The notes beneath the pieces were generated by a model, which saw only the letters and a program-made list of their open reading frames with translations, made no database searches and was not told where the DNA came from. From NCBI GenBank assembly GCA_963746185.1, contig CAVVAE010000004.1, positions 868,001 to 932,000 on the forward strand: a stretch of DNA of 64,000 nt, read 5' to 3'. This document shows positions 42,822 through 51,804 of this stretch, in pieces. Source of the DNA: CAVVAE01 sp963746185 (GTDB lineage Bacteria; Actinomycetota; Actinomycetes; Propionibacteriales; Nocardioidaceae). The position numbers and the translations under genes are program-made. The first letter of the stretch is position 1, and each line of letters starts with the position of its first letter.

Positions 42822-43985
42822 TCCATGATCCGGCTGCAGGGCGTGGGCAAGACCTACCCCGGTGGCACGGTAGCGGTCCAGGAACTCAACCTCGACGTGG
42901 CTCGTGGCGAGCTCGTCACGCTGGTCGGTCCGTCTGGTTGCGGCAAGTCCACGACGCTGAAGATGATCAACCGACTGATCGAGCCCACGACAGGTCGGAT
43001 CGAGCTCGACGGCGAGGACGTCACTCACATCAACGCCGTTGCCCTGCGCCGTCAGATCGGGTACGTCATCCAGCAGATCGGGTTGTTTCCCCACCAGTCC
43101 ATCCGCGCCAATGTGGCCACCGTTCCCAAGCTGCTCGGCTGGGACCGCAAACGCACCAACGCCCGCGTCGAAGAGTTGCTCGACACGATGGGACTCGACC
43201 CCAAGACCTTCGCCGACCGCTACCCGCACCAGTTGTCCGGCGGCCAACGCCAGCGGGTTGGCGTCGCGCGCGCACTCGCCGCCGACCCCGACGTGCTGCT
43301 GATGGACGAGCCATTCGGAGCCGTCGATCCCATCGTGCGCACTCGACTGCAGGATCAGTTCCTCGACATCCAGGCGACGTTGGCGAAGACCGTCGTCTTC
43401 GTCACTCACGACATCGAGGAGGCGGTTCGGCTGGGCGACCGGGTCGCCGTCTTCGAGCCTGGCGGACGGCTTGCGCAGTTCGACACCCCGGCAAGGGTGC
43501 TCGGCGAGCCCGCAGACGAGTTCGTCGCCGAGTTCGTCGGTGCCGACCGGGGTCTTCGCCGATTGGCGGTCACCCAGATTGAGAGCGTCGACCTCGAACG
43601 CCCACCCGTCGTACACGACACCGACACGTTGGCTGACGCACACCTGGGGATGGACGCCGTAGGTGCTCGCTGGGCAGTTGTGCTCGACAACGAGGAGAAC
43701 TTGCGCGGCTGGATTGCTGCCGACGACTGCTCCGGACCGGGCAAGGTCGCTGACAAGGCGGAGCGGATGGACGCCTGGGTCGACAAGGAGGCTTCACTGA
43801 AGGACGCGCTCTCCACCATGCTTCAGTGGGATGCCGGCTGGGTGGCGGTGCTCGACCGCGACCAGTTCCTCGGAGTTCTCACGCCGAACACCCTGCACGA
43901 AGCACTGCGCCGTTCCATCGGCGCGGAGCACGACGGAATCGCGATCGAGGACGTCAATCTGTCGACGACTGGTCCGCTGCGCTGA
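42804..43985 (+). CDS. Osmoprotectant ABC transporter ATP-binding protein (OpuCA-like, with CBS region)
   Basis: 393 residues (or 386 if translation starts at the ATG at 42825, MIRLQGVGKTYPGG). Walker A VGPSGCGKST, Q-loop IQQIGLFPHQSIRANV, signature QLSGGQRQRVGVARALAADP and Walker B LLMDEPFGAVDPIVR form the family-specific string of glycine betaine/choline ATPases. The region after about residue 255 resembles the CBS-domain tail that senses ionic strength in OpuA/OpuC systems. It is divergent from the permease-SBP operon that it serves. Confidence 0.92.
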   Translation: MDATEHSMIRLQGVGKTYPGGTVAVQELNLDVARGELVTLVGPSGCGKSTTLKMINRLIEPTTGRIELDGEDVTHINAVALRRQIGYVIQQIGLFPHQSIRANVATVPKLLGWDRKRTNARVEELLDTMGLDPKTFADRYPHQLSGGQRQRVGVARALAADPDVLLMDEPFGAVDPIVRTRLQDQFLDIQATLAKTVVFVTHDIEEAVRLGDRVAVFEPGGRLAQFDTPARVLGEPADEFVAEFVGADRGLRRLAVTQIESVDLERPPVVHDTDTLADAHLGMDAVGARWAVVLDNEENLRGWIAADDCSGPGKVADKAERMDAWVDKEASLKDALSTMLQWDAGWVAVLDRDQFLGVLTPNTLHEALRRSIGAEHDGIAIEDVNLSTTGPLR

Positions 43986-43990
43986 TCAGC

Positions 43991-44027
43991 GAGACCCGCT
44001 GATCGAGCCTGTCGAGATCACCGGCCC
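43991..44027. repeat. Diverged copy of the GAGCTTGTCGA-type repeat unit
   Basis: GAGACC-CGCTGATCGAGCC and the following TGTCGAGATCACCGG align with the unit found in tandem at 55086-55305 (GAGACCCTCGCTGATTGAGC, TTGTCGAAATCACCGG) with only a few differences. Like the tandem array, it lies between two convergent genes, directly after the ATPase stop. Confidence 0.6.
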
Positions 44028-44035
44028 GCGGCTCG

Positions 44036-44610
44036 TCAGGCCTGGTGGCGGAGATCCTCGAGCATGGCCTCGTCGGCGCGCTCTTCCCACGCCAGCAGGT
44101 CGACGATCGTTGGCAGGTCTGCTGCCTCAGGAATGTCGTCGCCCTCAAGAGCTGTCTGCTGAGCCAGCACCTCGTCGAGCAGAACCGACAACCGCTCGTG
44201 TGCCTCGTTGGCCCGTTGCGCCTCGCGCTTGACGCGCACTTCCGCCTCGTCTGCTCGCCTCTCGGCCAGCCGCAAGGTGCCGTCGAGCTCCATGATCGCG
44301 CGATCACGTGCGAGGAGCCGGGACGTGATGGCCGAGGTGAACGCTGCATGCTCGGTCTGGGTCTTGGTCATGGCTGCCCCGAAGTCCTTGGCCATCTCGG
44401 CACGGTCGTGCGCAGCCTCGCGCCGGCTCTGGGTAACTTCGGTGTAGATGATGCGCGACGACGTCGCGCCGGCGAGCAGGGAGAAGATCGCGGCCGCGTC
44501 GACCCACGTCGAGGTCGCGACTGCGGCGATGACGGCCACGGCGGCGAGCACGAGGATGCCGCGGCTACGGACACCCGGATGCTGCGCTGAATGCGTCGGC
44601 TACCTGACAT
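44036..44610 (-). CDS. Hypothetical membrane protein with coiled coil (5' end possibly frameshifted)
   Basis: The clear frame from 44551 encodes 171 residues: a hydrophobic N-terminus with one or two membrane segments (VLAAVAVIAAVATSTWVDAAAIFSLLAGA), a long charged coiled coil (about 40-135, REAAHDRAEMAKDF, RRADEAEVRVKREAQRANEAHER) and an acidic tail. A better start may be the ATG at 44608-44610, ten bases after the DUF3180 stop, which reads MSGSRRIQRSIRV in another frame. One missing base near 44566-44574 would join them into a 191-residue protein. The place next to DUF3180 corresponds to Rv3604c. Function unknown. Confidence 0.55.
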
Positions 44611-44620
44611 GGCCGGAATT

Positions 44621-45101
44621 CTATTCGTCGGGGTCCTTCGGAATCCGGCAGGCGCGCTCAAGCAGAAGCCCAGAAACCACAATAACCACAGCAGTAACAG
44701 CCGCGAAGAGGGATCGAATGACCCTTTCGCGTGGAAGATCCGCTTCCATTCGGTCGACGAACTCGAGCGCAAAACCGAGGTAGCCGCCGGCGATCAGAGC
44801 GCCCACCAACGAGCTCGCCTTGGCCAACAGCAGGAAGCTGACCGCGCGATGAGGGTCGATCCGGCGGCGTTCACGATGCACGGTCCGGTAGGTCGACCAA
44901 GCCATGACCAGCACGATGGCGGCGATCGCGACCAGCGCAAGGACTGACGTCCACTCGACCCGGGGGGCCGTCGTGTCGACCCGTTGGGTGACGTTGGCGA
45001 ACGCGTAACCCAACAGCGCCCCGACGACGAAGATCAGCAAGAGAACGCGAAACCGGGTAGGCCCGATCGGTTCCCTGCGGAGGATCCGGCTGACCTGCCA
45101 C
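44621..45101 (-). CDS. DUF3180 family membrane protein (start region probably frameshifted)
   Basis: Four membrane segments: FRVLLLIFVVGALLGYAF, WTSVLALVAIAAIVLVMAW, SFLLLAKASSLVGALIAGGYLGFALEF and VIRSLFAAVTAVVIVVSGLLL, the DUF3180 layout. The visible frame has no start codon near the domain. A GTG at 45099-45101, just after the folK stop, reads VAGQPDPPQ and joins the domain (EPIGPTRF) if one G is removed from the GGG at 45073-45075, giving 159 residues. The counterpart Rv3605c also follows folK in M. tuberculosis. Function unknown; conservation next to folate genes is the only clue. Confidence 0.75.
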
Positions 45102-45110
45102 GCAGGCGCC

Positions 45111-45674
45111 TCAGACTTCGAGTGCGACGTCGTCGCGATGGACGACGCCCGACGTGTCGAGCTCGGCGAGCAGGTCGGCGATCTTGCCCTTACCGGGGAT
45201 CTGAGCCTGTTCGTCGACCTCATGCCACGGCACCAGGACGAAGGCCCGCTCATGCGCCCGCGGGTGCGGCAACGTGAGCTCCTCGGTGTCGGACAGGCGG
45301 TCGCCGACGACGATCAGGTCGACGTCGAGTGTGCGCGGAGCGTTGACTCCAGCCCGCTCTCGCCCGAACGCCGCCTCGACGGCCTGGGCTCGGTCGAGCA
45401 GCATGGCGACCGACAATGTCGTGTCGGCCAGCAGGATCGCGTTGAGGAAGTCAGGCGAGTCCGGCGGCGCATCGACCGGCGCTGTCTCGTACACCGACGA
45501 CACCGCGACGACGTGGACGTCTGGGGTGTCGGCCAAGGCATCGATGGCGCCCTGGAGGTTGGCGAGGCGGTCGCCGACGTTGCTGCCCAGCGAAAGCACG
45601 GCCGGCCGGATCGGCCGCATCTCGCCCGTCAGGGTGTCGGGGTCGATGATGTGCGGGTTGGGCGTCTCAGTCAT
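45111..45674 (-). CDS. folK: 2-amino-4-hydroxy-6-hydroxymethyldihydropteridine diphosphokinase FolK
   Basis: 187 residues: LSLGSNVGDRLANLQGAIDAL, VSSVYETAPV, FLNAILLADT, and the signature RERAGVNAPRTLDVDLIVVGD, with LPHPRAHERAFVLVPWHEV following. It transfers pyrophosphate from ATP to hydroxymethyldihydropterin. About 25 residues precede the core. Its ATG overlaps the reconstructed end of folB, so the folP-NTF2-folB-folK string is translationally coupled. Confidence 0.95.
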   Translation of the reverse strand: MTETPNPHIIDPDTLTGEMRPIRPAVLSLGSNVGDRLANLQGAIDALADTPDVHVVAVSSVYETAPVDAPPDSPDFLNAILLADTTLSVAMLLDRAQAVEAAFGRERAGVNAPRTLDVDLIVVGDRLSDTEELTLPHPRAHERAFVLVPWHEVDEQAQIPGKGKIADLLAELDTSGVVHRDDVALEV

Positions 45675-46055
45675 CTCGGCTCCGGTGGATAGTAAGGCTG
45701 ACGTCGTCGAAAGCCACGGGGATCGGTGCGTGCGGCTTGTGAACCGTGACCTCGACCCACGTGACGGGTGGCTCGGTCAGGCAGACGTCGGCCAGCCGTT
45801 GCGCAAGCGTCTCGATCAGGTCCACCGGGTCGGAGGTCAGCGCGTCGTGCAGCCGTTGCGGCCAACTCTCCGTAGTGGACGGTAGCGGATAGGTCGTCGC
45901 CCGCGGGCAGCCAGGCGGGTGTCCAGACCCAGCTCGACGTCGACGACGAACTCTTGCCCGTCGCGACGCTCGTGCTCGAAGACACCGTGATGGCCGACAC
46001 CACGCAAACCGCGCAGAGCCAGCCGATCCACCGACCGCTCCGAGCCCTGCGTCAT
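45667..46055 (-). pseudogene. folB: Dihydroneopterin aldolase FolB, two frameshifts in this sequence
   Basis: Three frames are needed to read the gene: VDRLALRGLRGVGHHGVFEHERRDGQEFVVDVELGLDTRLA, then GDDLSATVHYGELA, then QRLHDALTSDPVDLIETLAQRLADVCL and VTVHKPHAPIPVAFDDVSLTIHRSRDD. The joins need one base removed near 45905-45912 (a CCC run) and one near 45857-45864. The corrected length is 128 residues, normal for FolB, with the catalytic region GHHGVFEHER and the C-terminal HKP intact. FolB cleaves dihydroneopterin. Both ends overlap the neighbouring genes, as expected for a live operon member, so sequencing error is the likely cause. Confidence 0.85.
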
Positions 46056-46495
46056 GCTGCTCTCATCGTCCTCGTGGCGTCCGGGCTCGACAGTACCGGT
46101 GATGCGTGATGGATCCACAACCGCCAACCTGCCGATGTGCGTCTGAACACATTGGTCGCGGCCGCGCTTCCTCCGGCGAAGACTCCCACTGGCGTGTCAG
46201 CTCCCGCCGACAGCACATTCTCGGTGCACGTCACCGACGCGAGGTCACCCACGACCGACGCTTGCACGTCGGTCAGGAAGAACTGGATGTACGGCGCATT
46301 GGCCATCAGGGCCAGCCATGACCGCATCACGGCGGCTCTTCCTCGGATCGGCTCCGTGCCCGGGTGGACGCACACCACGCCCTCGTCGTCGGCCCACATC
46401 TCTTGCATAGCGTCGAAGTCGGACTTCTCGAAGGCGGCGTAGAAGGCAGCATGAGCCTCGAGGACGGCGGCCACCTGGTCTGGCTCGCTCGTCAT
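46052..46495 (-). CDS. NTF2/SnoaL-like (DUF4440-type) protein in folate operon
   Basis: 147 residues from the ATG at 46493-46495, overlapping the folP stop by four bases; its own stop overlaps the folB start by four. The cone-shaped NTF2 fold is indicated by AAVLEAHAAFYAAFEKSDFDAMQEMWADDEGVVCVHPGTEPIRGRAAVMRSW and a final beta sheet ending TNVFRRTSAGWRLWIHHASPVL. Such proteins are enzymes or ligand binders of many kinds. The tight coupling within the folate operon, which I recall as conserved in actinobacteria, suggests a pterin-related or protective role, but nothing more specific can be claimed. Confidence 0.82.
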   Translation of the reverse strand: MTSEPDQVAAVLEAHAAFYAAFEKSDFDAMQEMWADDEGVVCVHPGTEPIRGRAAVMRSWLALMANAPYIQFFLTDVQASVVGDLASVTCTENVLSAGADTPVGVFAGGSAAATNVFRRTSAGWRLWIHHASPVLSSPDATRTMRAA

Positions 46496-47292
46496 GACCC
46501 ACCCTCCTTCGCCCACCGCGCGGCGACCTTGACGGCGTCGATCGAGCGACGTACGTCGTGCACACGCACGCACCACGCGCCCGCAATCGCCGCCATCGCC
46601 GACAACGCCGCAGAGGCGTCGTCGCGGTCCACGGCCGGTCGAGGGGCTCCGTTGTCCGCGAGCAGCGTGCCGAGGAATGCCTTGCGCGAAGCCCCCACCA
46701 GGATGGGCTGACCCAACACGTGCAGCTCGTCGAGGTTCCGCAGCAGGGCCCAGTTGTGGTCGCCTGTCTTGGCGAAGCCGAGGCCAGGGTCGATGACGAG
46801 ATGCTCGCTCGCGATGCCGGCATCCAACGCCGCCCGGACCCCGGCCTGAAGCTCCGCGACCACATCGGCCACCACGTCGTCGTACGTCGCGAGCGACTGC
46901 ATCGACGTCGAGTGTCCCCGCCAGTGCATGCTGATGTAGGGCACACCAAGCTCGGCAACAGTGCCCAGCATGGCCTCATCTGCCCGGCCACCCGAGACGT
47001 CGTTGACGGCTTGGGCCCCGGCAGCGATCGCGTCCCTAGCTACCTCGGCTCGCATCGTGTCGATGCTGACGACGGCGCCTGCCGCTGAAAGCTGGGTGAC
47101 GACCGGGATCACCCTGCCGAGCTCCTCGTCGATCGACGGCCGCTCTGCGCCCGGCCGGGTCGACTCGCCTCCGACGTCGACGAGGTCGGCGCCGTCAGCG
47201 AGGAGCGACAACCCGTGCTCGACCGCCGCGGCGGGTTCGAACCACATGCCCCCGTCAGAGAACGAGTCCGGGGTCACGTTCACGATGCCCAT
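46492..47292 (-). CDS. folP: Dihydropteroate synthase FolP (5' end uncertain)
   Basis: 266 residues from the ATG at 47290-47292: MGIVNVTPDSFSDGG, LVDVGGESTRPGAE, VSIDTMRAEVARDAI, AQAVNDVSGG, LVIDPGLGFAKTGDHN and ILVGASRKAFLG, and a C-terminal VRVHDVRRSI. It joins hydroxymethyldihydropterin pyrophosphate with p-aminobenzoate. The open frame continues upstream for about 25 codons (TLRRRAAPPARALV before MGIVNV) without a usual start codon, so the true start is probably lost to an indel like those nearby. Confidence 0.92.
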   Translation of the reverse strand: MGIVNVTPDSFSDGGMWFEPAAAVEHGLSLLADGADLVDVGGESTRPGAERPSIDEELGRVIPVVTQLSAAGAVVSIDTMRAEVARDAIAAGAQAVNDVSGGRADEAMLGTVAELGVPYISMHWRGHSTSMQSLATYDDVVADVVAELQAGVRAALDAGIASEHLVIDPGLGFAKTGDHNWALLRNLDELHVLGQPILVGASRKAFLGTLLADNGAPRPAVDRDDASAALSAMAAIAGAWCVRVHDVRRSIDAVKVAARWAKEGGS

Positions 47293-47367
47293 GACGAGCG
47301 CTCGGGCTGGCGGGGCAGCCCGTCGACGTAGCGTGGCGGAGCGCTGAAGATCACGGGTGCTGGCCTG

Positions 47368-47974
47368 TTACCCGAGGATGAGGCTCATTGCCTCGGCTCG
47401 CGTGGCGGGGTCACGGAGCTGGCCGCGCACAGCGCTTGTCACGGTCTTGGAGCCGGGCTTGCGGACGCCACGCATCGTCATGCAAAGGTGCTCGCACTCG
47501 AAGACAGTGATCACGCCGCGTGGGCGCAGGATCTTCATGAGCGAGTCGGCCACCTGCGTGGTCAGCCGCTCTTGGACCTGTGGCCGCCGCGCGAACACGT
47601 CGACGAGCCGCGCGAGCTTGGAGAGCCCAGTGATCTGACCCTCGGCGTTCGGGATGTAGCCGACGTGAGCGACTCCGTTGAACGGCACCAGGTGGTGCTC
47701 GCACATCGACCAGACCTCGATGTCCTTGACCAGGATCAGCTCGTCGTGGCCGATGTCGAACGTCGTGGTGAGGACGTCCTCGGCCCGCATGCGCAGGCCG
47801 GCGAACAGTCTCGGCGTAGGCGCGGGCTACCCGCTCAGGCGTGTCCTGAAGTCCGTGTCGGTCAGGGTCCTCGCCGATGGCGATCAGCAGCTCGCGGACG
47901 GCCGCGGCGACTCGCTCGTGGTCGACCGCGGGAGCCGTCCCGTCTTGCGACAACGCGACCGGGTCGATTCCCAT
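47368..47974 (-). pseudogene. folE: GTP cyclohydrolase I FolE, one frameshift in this sequence
   Basis: The 5' part (MGIDPVALSQDGTAPAVDHERVAAAVRELLIAIGEDPDRHGLQDTPERVARAYAE) and the 3' part (FAGLRMRAEDVLTTTFDIGHDELILVKDIEVWSMCEHHLVPF onwards) lie in different frames. Removing one C at about 47806-47811 restores AYAEMFAGL, the canonical family sequence, and yields 201 residues. Zinc and catalytic residues are present in MCEHHLVPF and FECEHLCMTMRG. It makes dihydroneopterin triphosphate from GTP. The ATG at 47972-47974 begins four bases after the ftsH stop. Confidence 0.88.
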
Positions 47975-47978
47975 CCCG

Positions 47979-50040
47979 TCAGTCCTGGGAGCCCATGGGT
48001 GGCCCGAGCGGCGGGCCAGCGGGGGGCGCGCCTGGTGGGCCGGTCGGCGGTCCTTGGTCGCCGGACAGTCCGGCGCCGGGACTCTCCGTGCCTGGGGACA
48101 CCGTGATCTCACCGGCAGGCTCCGGACGTTGGCCGTTCACACCGGCCGGTACGTCGACCGGCGGGATCGTCGACGGGACTCGGGTGTCGGAGCCGGTCCA
48201 GGCCGGACGCTCCGGCCGCATCTGGATCTCGGCGAAGACGTCCGCAAGACCCTTGCGGTCGATCGTCTCCTTCTCGAGCAGCTCGGTGACGAGCTGGTCG
48301 AGGACGTCGCGGTTCTGCACCAGGATGTCGAACGCCTCCTGGTGGGCCTTCGTTGAGGAGCACGTTGATCTCCTCGTCGATGATCGCGGCGATCTCCTCG
48401 GAGTAGTTGCGCAGTGTGGCCGAAGTCGCGGCCGAGGAACGGCTCGCTGTTGTCCTCGCCGAGCTTGACGGCGCCGAGCCGCTCGCTCATGCCGTAGCTC
48501 GTCACCATCGCCCGCGCGACCTTGGTGGCCTTCTCGATGTCGCTGGACGAACCCGTCGTCGGGTCGTGGAAGATCAGCTGCTCTGCGGCGAGACCACCGA
48601 GGGCGTAGGCGAGCTGGTTGAGCAGCTCGTTGCGCGAGACCGAGGACTTGTCGCCCTCGGGCAGCACCTGGGTGAACCCGAGCGCCCGCCCGCGCGGCAG
48701 GATCGTGATCTTGGTGACCGGGTCGGTGCCAGGAAGCGCAGCGGCGACGAGGGCGTGACCGCCCTCGTGGTAGGCCGTCATCAGCTTCTCCTGCTCGCTC
48801 ATCAAGTGCGAGTGGCGCTGCGGGCCCATGCTGACGCGGTCGATGGCCTCGTCGAGGAACCAGTCGTCGATCAGCTTCTTGTCCTTGCGTGCCGTCAGCA
48901 GGGCGGCCTCGTTGAGCACGTTGGCGAGGTCGGCACCGGTGAACCCCGGGGTACGTCGCGCGACCGCCATCAGGTCGACGCCGGCGGCGATCGGCTTGCC
49001 GCGCGAGTGCACCTGCAGGATCTTGTGGCGGCCCTCCATGTTGGGGGCCGAGACACCGATCATCCGGTCGAAGCGGCCCGGACGCAGCAGGGCCGGGTCG
49101 AGCACGTCGGGCCGGTTGGTGGCGGCGATCAAGATCACGCCGCCGCGGACGTCGAAGCCGTCCATCTCGACGAGCAGCTGGTTCAGCGTCTGCTCGCGCT
49201 CGTCGTGGCCGCCGCCCAGGCCGGCGCCGCGGTGGCGGCCGACGGCGTCGATCTCGTCGATGAAGACGATCGCGGGAGCATTCTCCTTGGCCTGCTCGAA
49301 CAGGTCGCGGACGCGGGAAGCGCCGACACCGACGAACATCTCGACGAAGTCGGAACCGGAGATCGAGTAGAACGGCACGCTCGCCTCACCGGCGACCGCG
49401 CGCGCCAGCAGCGTCTTGCCGGTGCCGGGGGGCCCGTACAGCAGCACGCCCTTGGGGATCTTGGCGCCCACAGCCTGGAACTTGGCGGGCTGCTGGAGGA
49501 ACTCCTTGATCTCGCCGAGCTCCTCGATCGCCTCGTCGCACGCCGGCGACGTCGGCGAACGTGGTCTTGGGGGTGTCCTTGCTGACCATCTTCGCCTTGG
49601 ACTTGGCGAACTGCATGACGCGTCCGCCACCGCCTTGCAGGCTGTTCATCATGAACAGGAAGAAGAGCACGATCAGCAGGATCGGGAAGATGCTGGAGAT
49701 GAAAGTCCAGAGCAGGCTCGGCTGCGGCACCTCGACGTTGTAGGTACTTTCGATGGTGCCCTTCTCGACACCCTTCTGCACCAGGTTGAGCAGCTCAATG
49801 CCCTGCTCGGAGAGCCATTGCGATGTAATCTCGTCGCCGTTGTGGAGGGTTGCCTGGATGCGTCTGGTCGCCGTCGATGAACGTAACCTCCTTGACGTCG
49901 CCGGACTTGAGTTCGGCCACCATCTTGGAGGTGTCGACGTCCTCGGCGCCGTCGCCGCTCGACACGACGTCGAGCACGACGAGGATCACCACGGCAAAGA
50001 GGACGACCCACAACCAGGGTCCACGTAACCAACGCTTCAC
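47979..50040 (-). pseudogene. ftsH: ATP-dependent zinc metalloprotease FtsH, four frameshifts in this sequence
   Basis: The gene reads in pieces. MKRWLRGPWLWVVLFAVVILVVLDVV (first membrane helix) leads to a periplasmic domain that breaks near 49860, where one extra base precedes IQATLHNGDEIT. The second helix LLWTFISSIFPILLIVLFFLFMM follows, with a break near 49543. The AAA domain (GPPGTGKT, SRH region GRFDR) and protease domain (HEGGH) run intact to a break near 48415, and the last break is near 48347 before EAHQEAFDILVQNRDVL. Removing four single bases gives 685 residues with a Pro/Gly-rich tail, the normal actinobacterial length. FtsH degrades membrane proteins and is usually essential, so errors are likelier than decay. 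Confidence 0.9.
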
Positions 50041-50157
50041 GCTTGTGTATCGGAGCGAGAGCGCTCCGTTCCTCCTACCAGTCTGACTCTACGGTCGCCT
50101 CTATTGTCACCTACGGACAAAATCTGCGTACACACCCATCGAAAATCGTTTGAATGG

Positions 50158-50709
50158 TCACGAGTAGACGTGCGGGGCGAGCGTGGCGACCGAGCGCAGG
50201 TTGCGGTAGCGCTCGGCGTAGTCGAGGCCGTAGCCGACGACGAACTCATTGGGGATGTCGAAGCCGACGTACTTGACGTCAACTGCCATCTGCTGAGCGT
50301 CGGGCTTGCGCAGCAGCGTGCAGATGTTGACCGACTCCGGTCCGCGTGACTCCAGGTTCGCGACCAGCCACGACAGCGTGAGTCCGGTGTCGATGATGTC
50401 CTCGGCGATGAGCACGTGCTTGCCGGTGATGTCGGTGTCGAGGTCCTTGAGGATGCGGACGACGCCGGACGACGTGGTGCCGGACCCGTACGACGACACC
50501 GCCATCCAGTCCATCTACACGTGTCGGTTGAGCGACCGGGCCAGGTCGGCCATCATCATCACGGCGCCCTTGAGGACGCCGACGATCAGCAGTTCCGACC
50601 CGGCGTAGTCGTGCTCGATCTCACCCGCCAGCTCGCCGAGCCGGTGCTGGATCTGCTTCTCGGTGATGAGGGTCTGAGAGAGGTCCTTCTCGACGTGACT
50701 TGCGTCCAC
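50158..50709 (-). pseudogene. hpt: Hypoxanthine phosphoribosyltransferase Hpt with in-frame TAG
   Basis: Both halves are in one frame: 65 codons ending LARSLNRHV, then TAG at 50515-50517, then MDWMAVSSYGSGTTSSGVVRILKDLD and the PRPP loop EDIIDTGLTLSWL. Relatives have Glu at the stop position (V-E-M-D), so GAG to TAG is a single substitution. Without it the protein would be 183 residues, normal for Hpt. It salvages hypoxanthine and guanine. The stop may be a base error within the noisy stretch, a true null, or be bypassed; re-initiation at the ATG 50512-50514 would lack the N-terminal third. Confidence 0.85.
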
Positions 50710-50783
50710 AGATGTCTCCAGCGGTAGGTGAGTCGGAGCGAACCGGATGCTGAGCGGTTCTCAGCGGCTTGCGGGGTTGCCGC

Positions 50784-51773
50784 TTAGCGTGCCACACCTC
50801 CCTGCTTCGGGGTGAACCTGATCCACCCCTGCTCGCGAAACGCCTCGACCCGGCCCGGCAGGTCGAGCGGGCCCTGACCGTGCCAGTCGATGACCAGCCG
50901 CTCCAGCTCATCGACGTGTACGGCGAACAGGTCCCCTGGCGGACTCCCCGCCTCCAGGGCCGAATGTCTGAGGACGCGGCGGCGCAACGCCGGAGGGCTG
51001 TCCTCGAGCGCGGCAACGTCCAGCCCACCGCTGTCGTCGCGGATCGACTCGACCAGATTCGCGGCCAGCTGGTCGAGGGCATCTCCGTCGTGTCGCGCGG
51101 CGATGGCCGTGCGCGCCAGTGCCTCCGCGACGCCTGGGCCGAGGGCGTTCTCCAGCGCGGGCAGCAGTTCGCGTCGTACCCGGACCCGGGTAAACCGGGG
51201 GTCGGCGTTGTGCGGGTCGTCCCAGACCTCCAAGCCTTCCGCCGCGCACGCGCGTTGCGTCACCGTCCGCCGGACTCCGAGCAGCGGTCGGCGAAACGGG
51301 TCATGCGCCGCGGCCATCCCGGCCAGCGACCGGGTGCCGCTGCCGCGGGCAAGGCCCAGCAGGACCGTCTCCGCCTGGTCGTCCAAGGTGTGGCCGAGCA
51401 GCACCAGCGCGCCATGGCGGTCGGCGGCAGCCTCCAATGCCGTGTAGCGAGCCTCGCGAGCCGCCGCCTCGGGACCACCGTCGCTCCCGACGTCGACGGT
51501 GACCACGTCGACGGGGTCACAGCCGAGCCCGACCAGGCGCGCGGCGACATCACGGGCAACGTGGTCGGACTCCTCCTGGATGCGGTGGTCGACCACAATC
51601 GCCCCGACCTGCCAGCCGGCCTTCTGACCCTCGAACGCCGTGGCGGCCGCAAGCGCGAGCGAGTCGGCACCTCCGGAGCAAGCCACCAGGACGCGCATGC
51701 CCGCGTCAAGGTCGGTCAGGGCCAGCCGGACAGCACGTCGTACCTCCGCCACCGCCGGATCGAGTCGGTTCAC
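50784..51773 (-). CDS. tilS: tRNA(Ile)-lysidine synthase TilS
   Basis: 329 residues from the GTG at 51771-51773 (VNRLDPAVAEVRRAV); the ORF extends further upstream without homology. The PP-loop ATP motif VACSGGADSLALA, LVLLGHTLDDQAETVLLGLARGSGTRSLAGM, and LLGVRRTVTQRACAAEGLEVWDDPHNADPRFTRVRVR are all TilS-specific. It makes lysidine at position 34 of the AUA-reading tRNA. The gene is upstream of hpt, the conserved tilS-hpt pair, with a 74-base gap. No frame break is visible here. Confidence 0.95.
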   Translation of the reverse strand: MNRLDPAVAEVRRAVRLALTDLDAGMRVLVACSGGADSLALAAATAFEGQKAGWQVGAIVVDHRIQEESDHVARDVAARLVGLGCDPVDVVTVDVGSDGGPEAAAREARYTALEAAADRHGALVLLGHTLDDQAETVLLGLARGSGTRSLAGMAAAHDPFRRPLLGVRRTVTQRACAAEGLEVWDDPHNADPRFTRVRVRRELLPALENALGPGVAEALARTAIAARHDGDALDQLAANLVESIRDDSGGLDVAALEDSPPALRRRVLRHSALEAGSPPGDLFAVHVDELERLVIDWHGQGPLDLPGRVEAFREQGWIRFTPKQGGVAR

Positions 51774-51804
51774 AGGCACTCTCCGGTCGGCTGCCAGCCG
51801 GGGC

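Noticed and set aside
42822..43643. 528-residue version of the first osmoprotectant permease
   Set aside because: The first 270 residues are antisense of the ATPase gene; only the part from about 42821 down has permease features.
22399..44035. Prophage or integrative element
   Set aside because: No integrase, transposase, phage structural gene, tRNA end or flanking direct repeat was seen; only the content and position look acquired.
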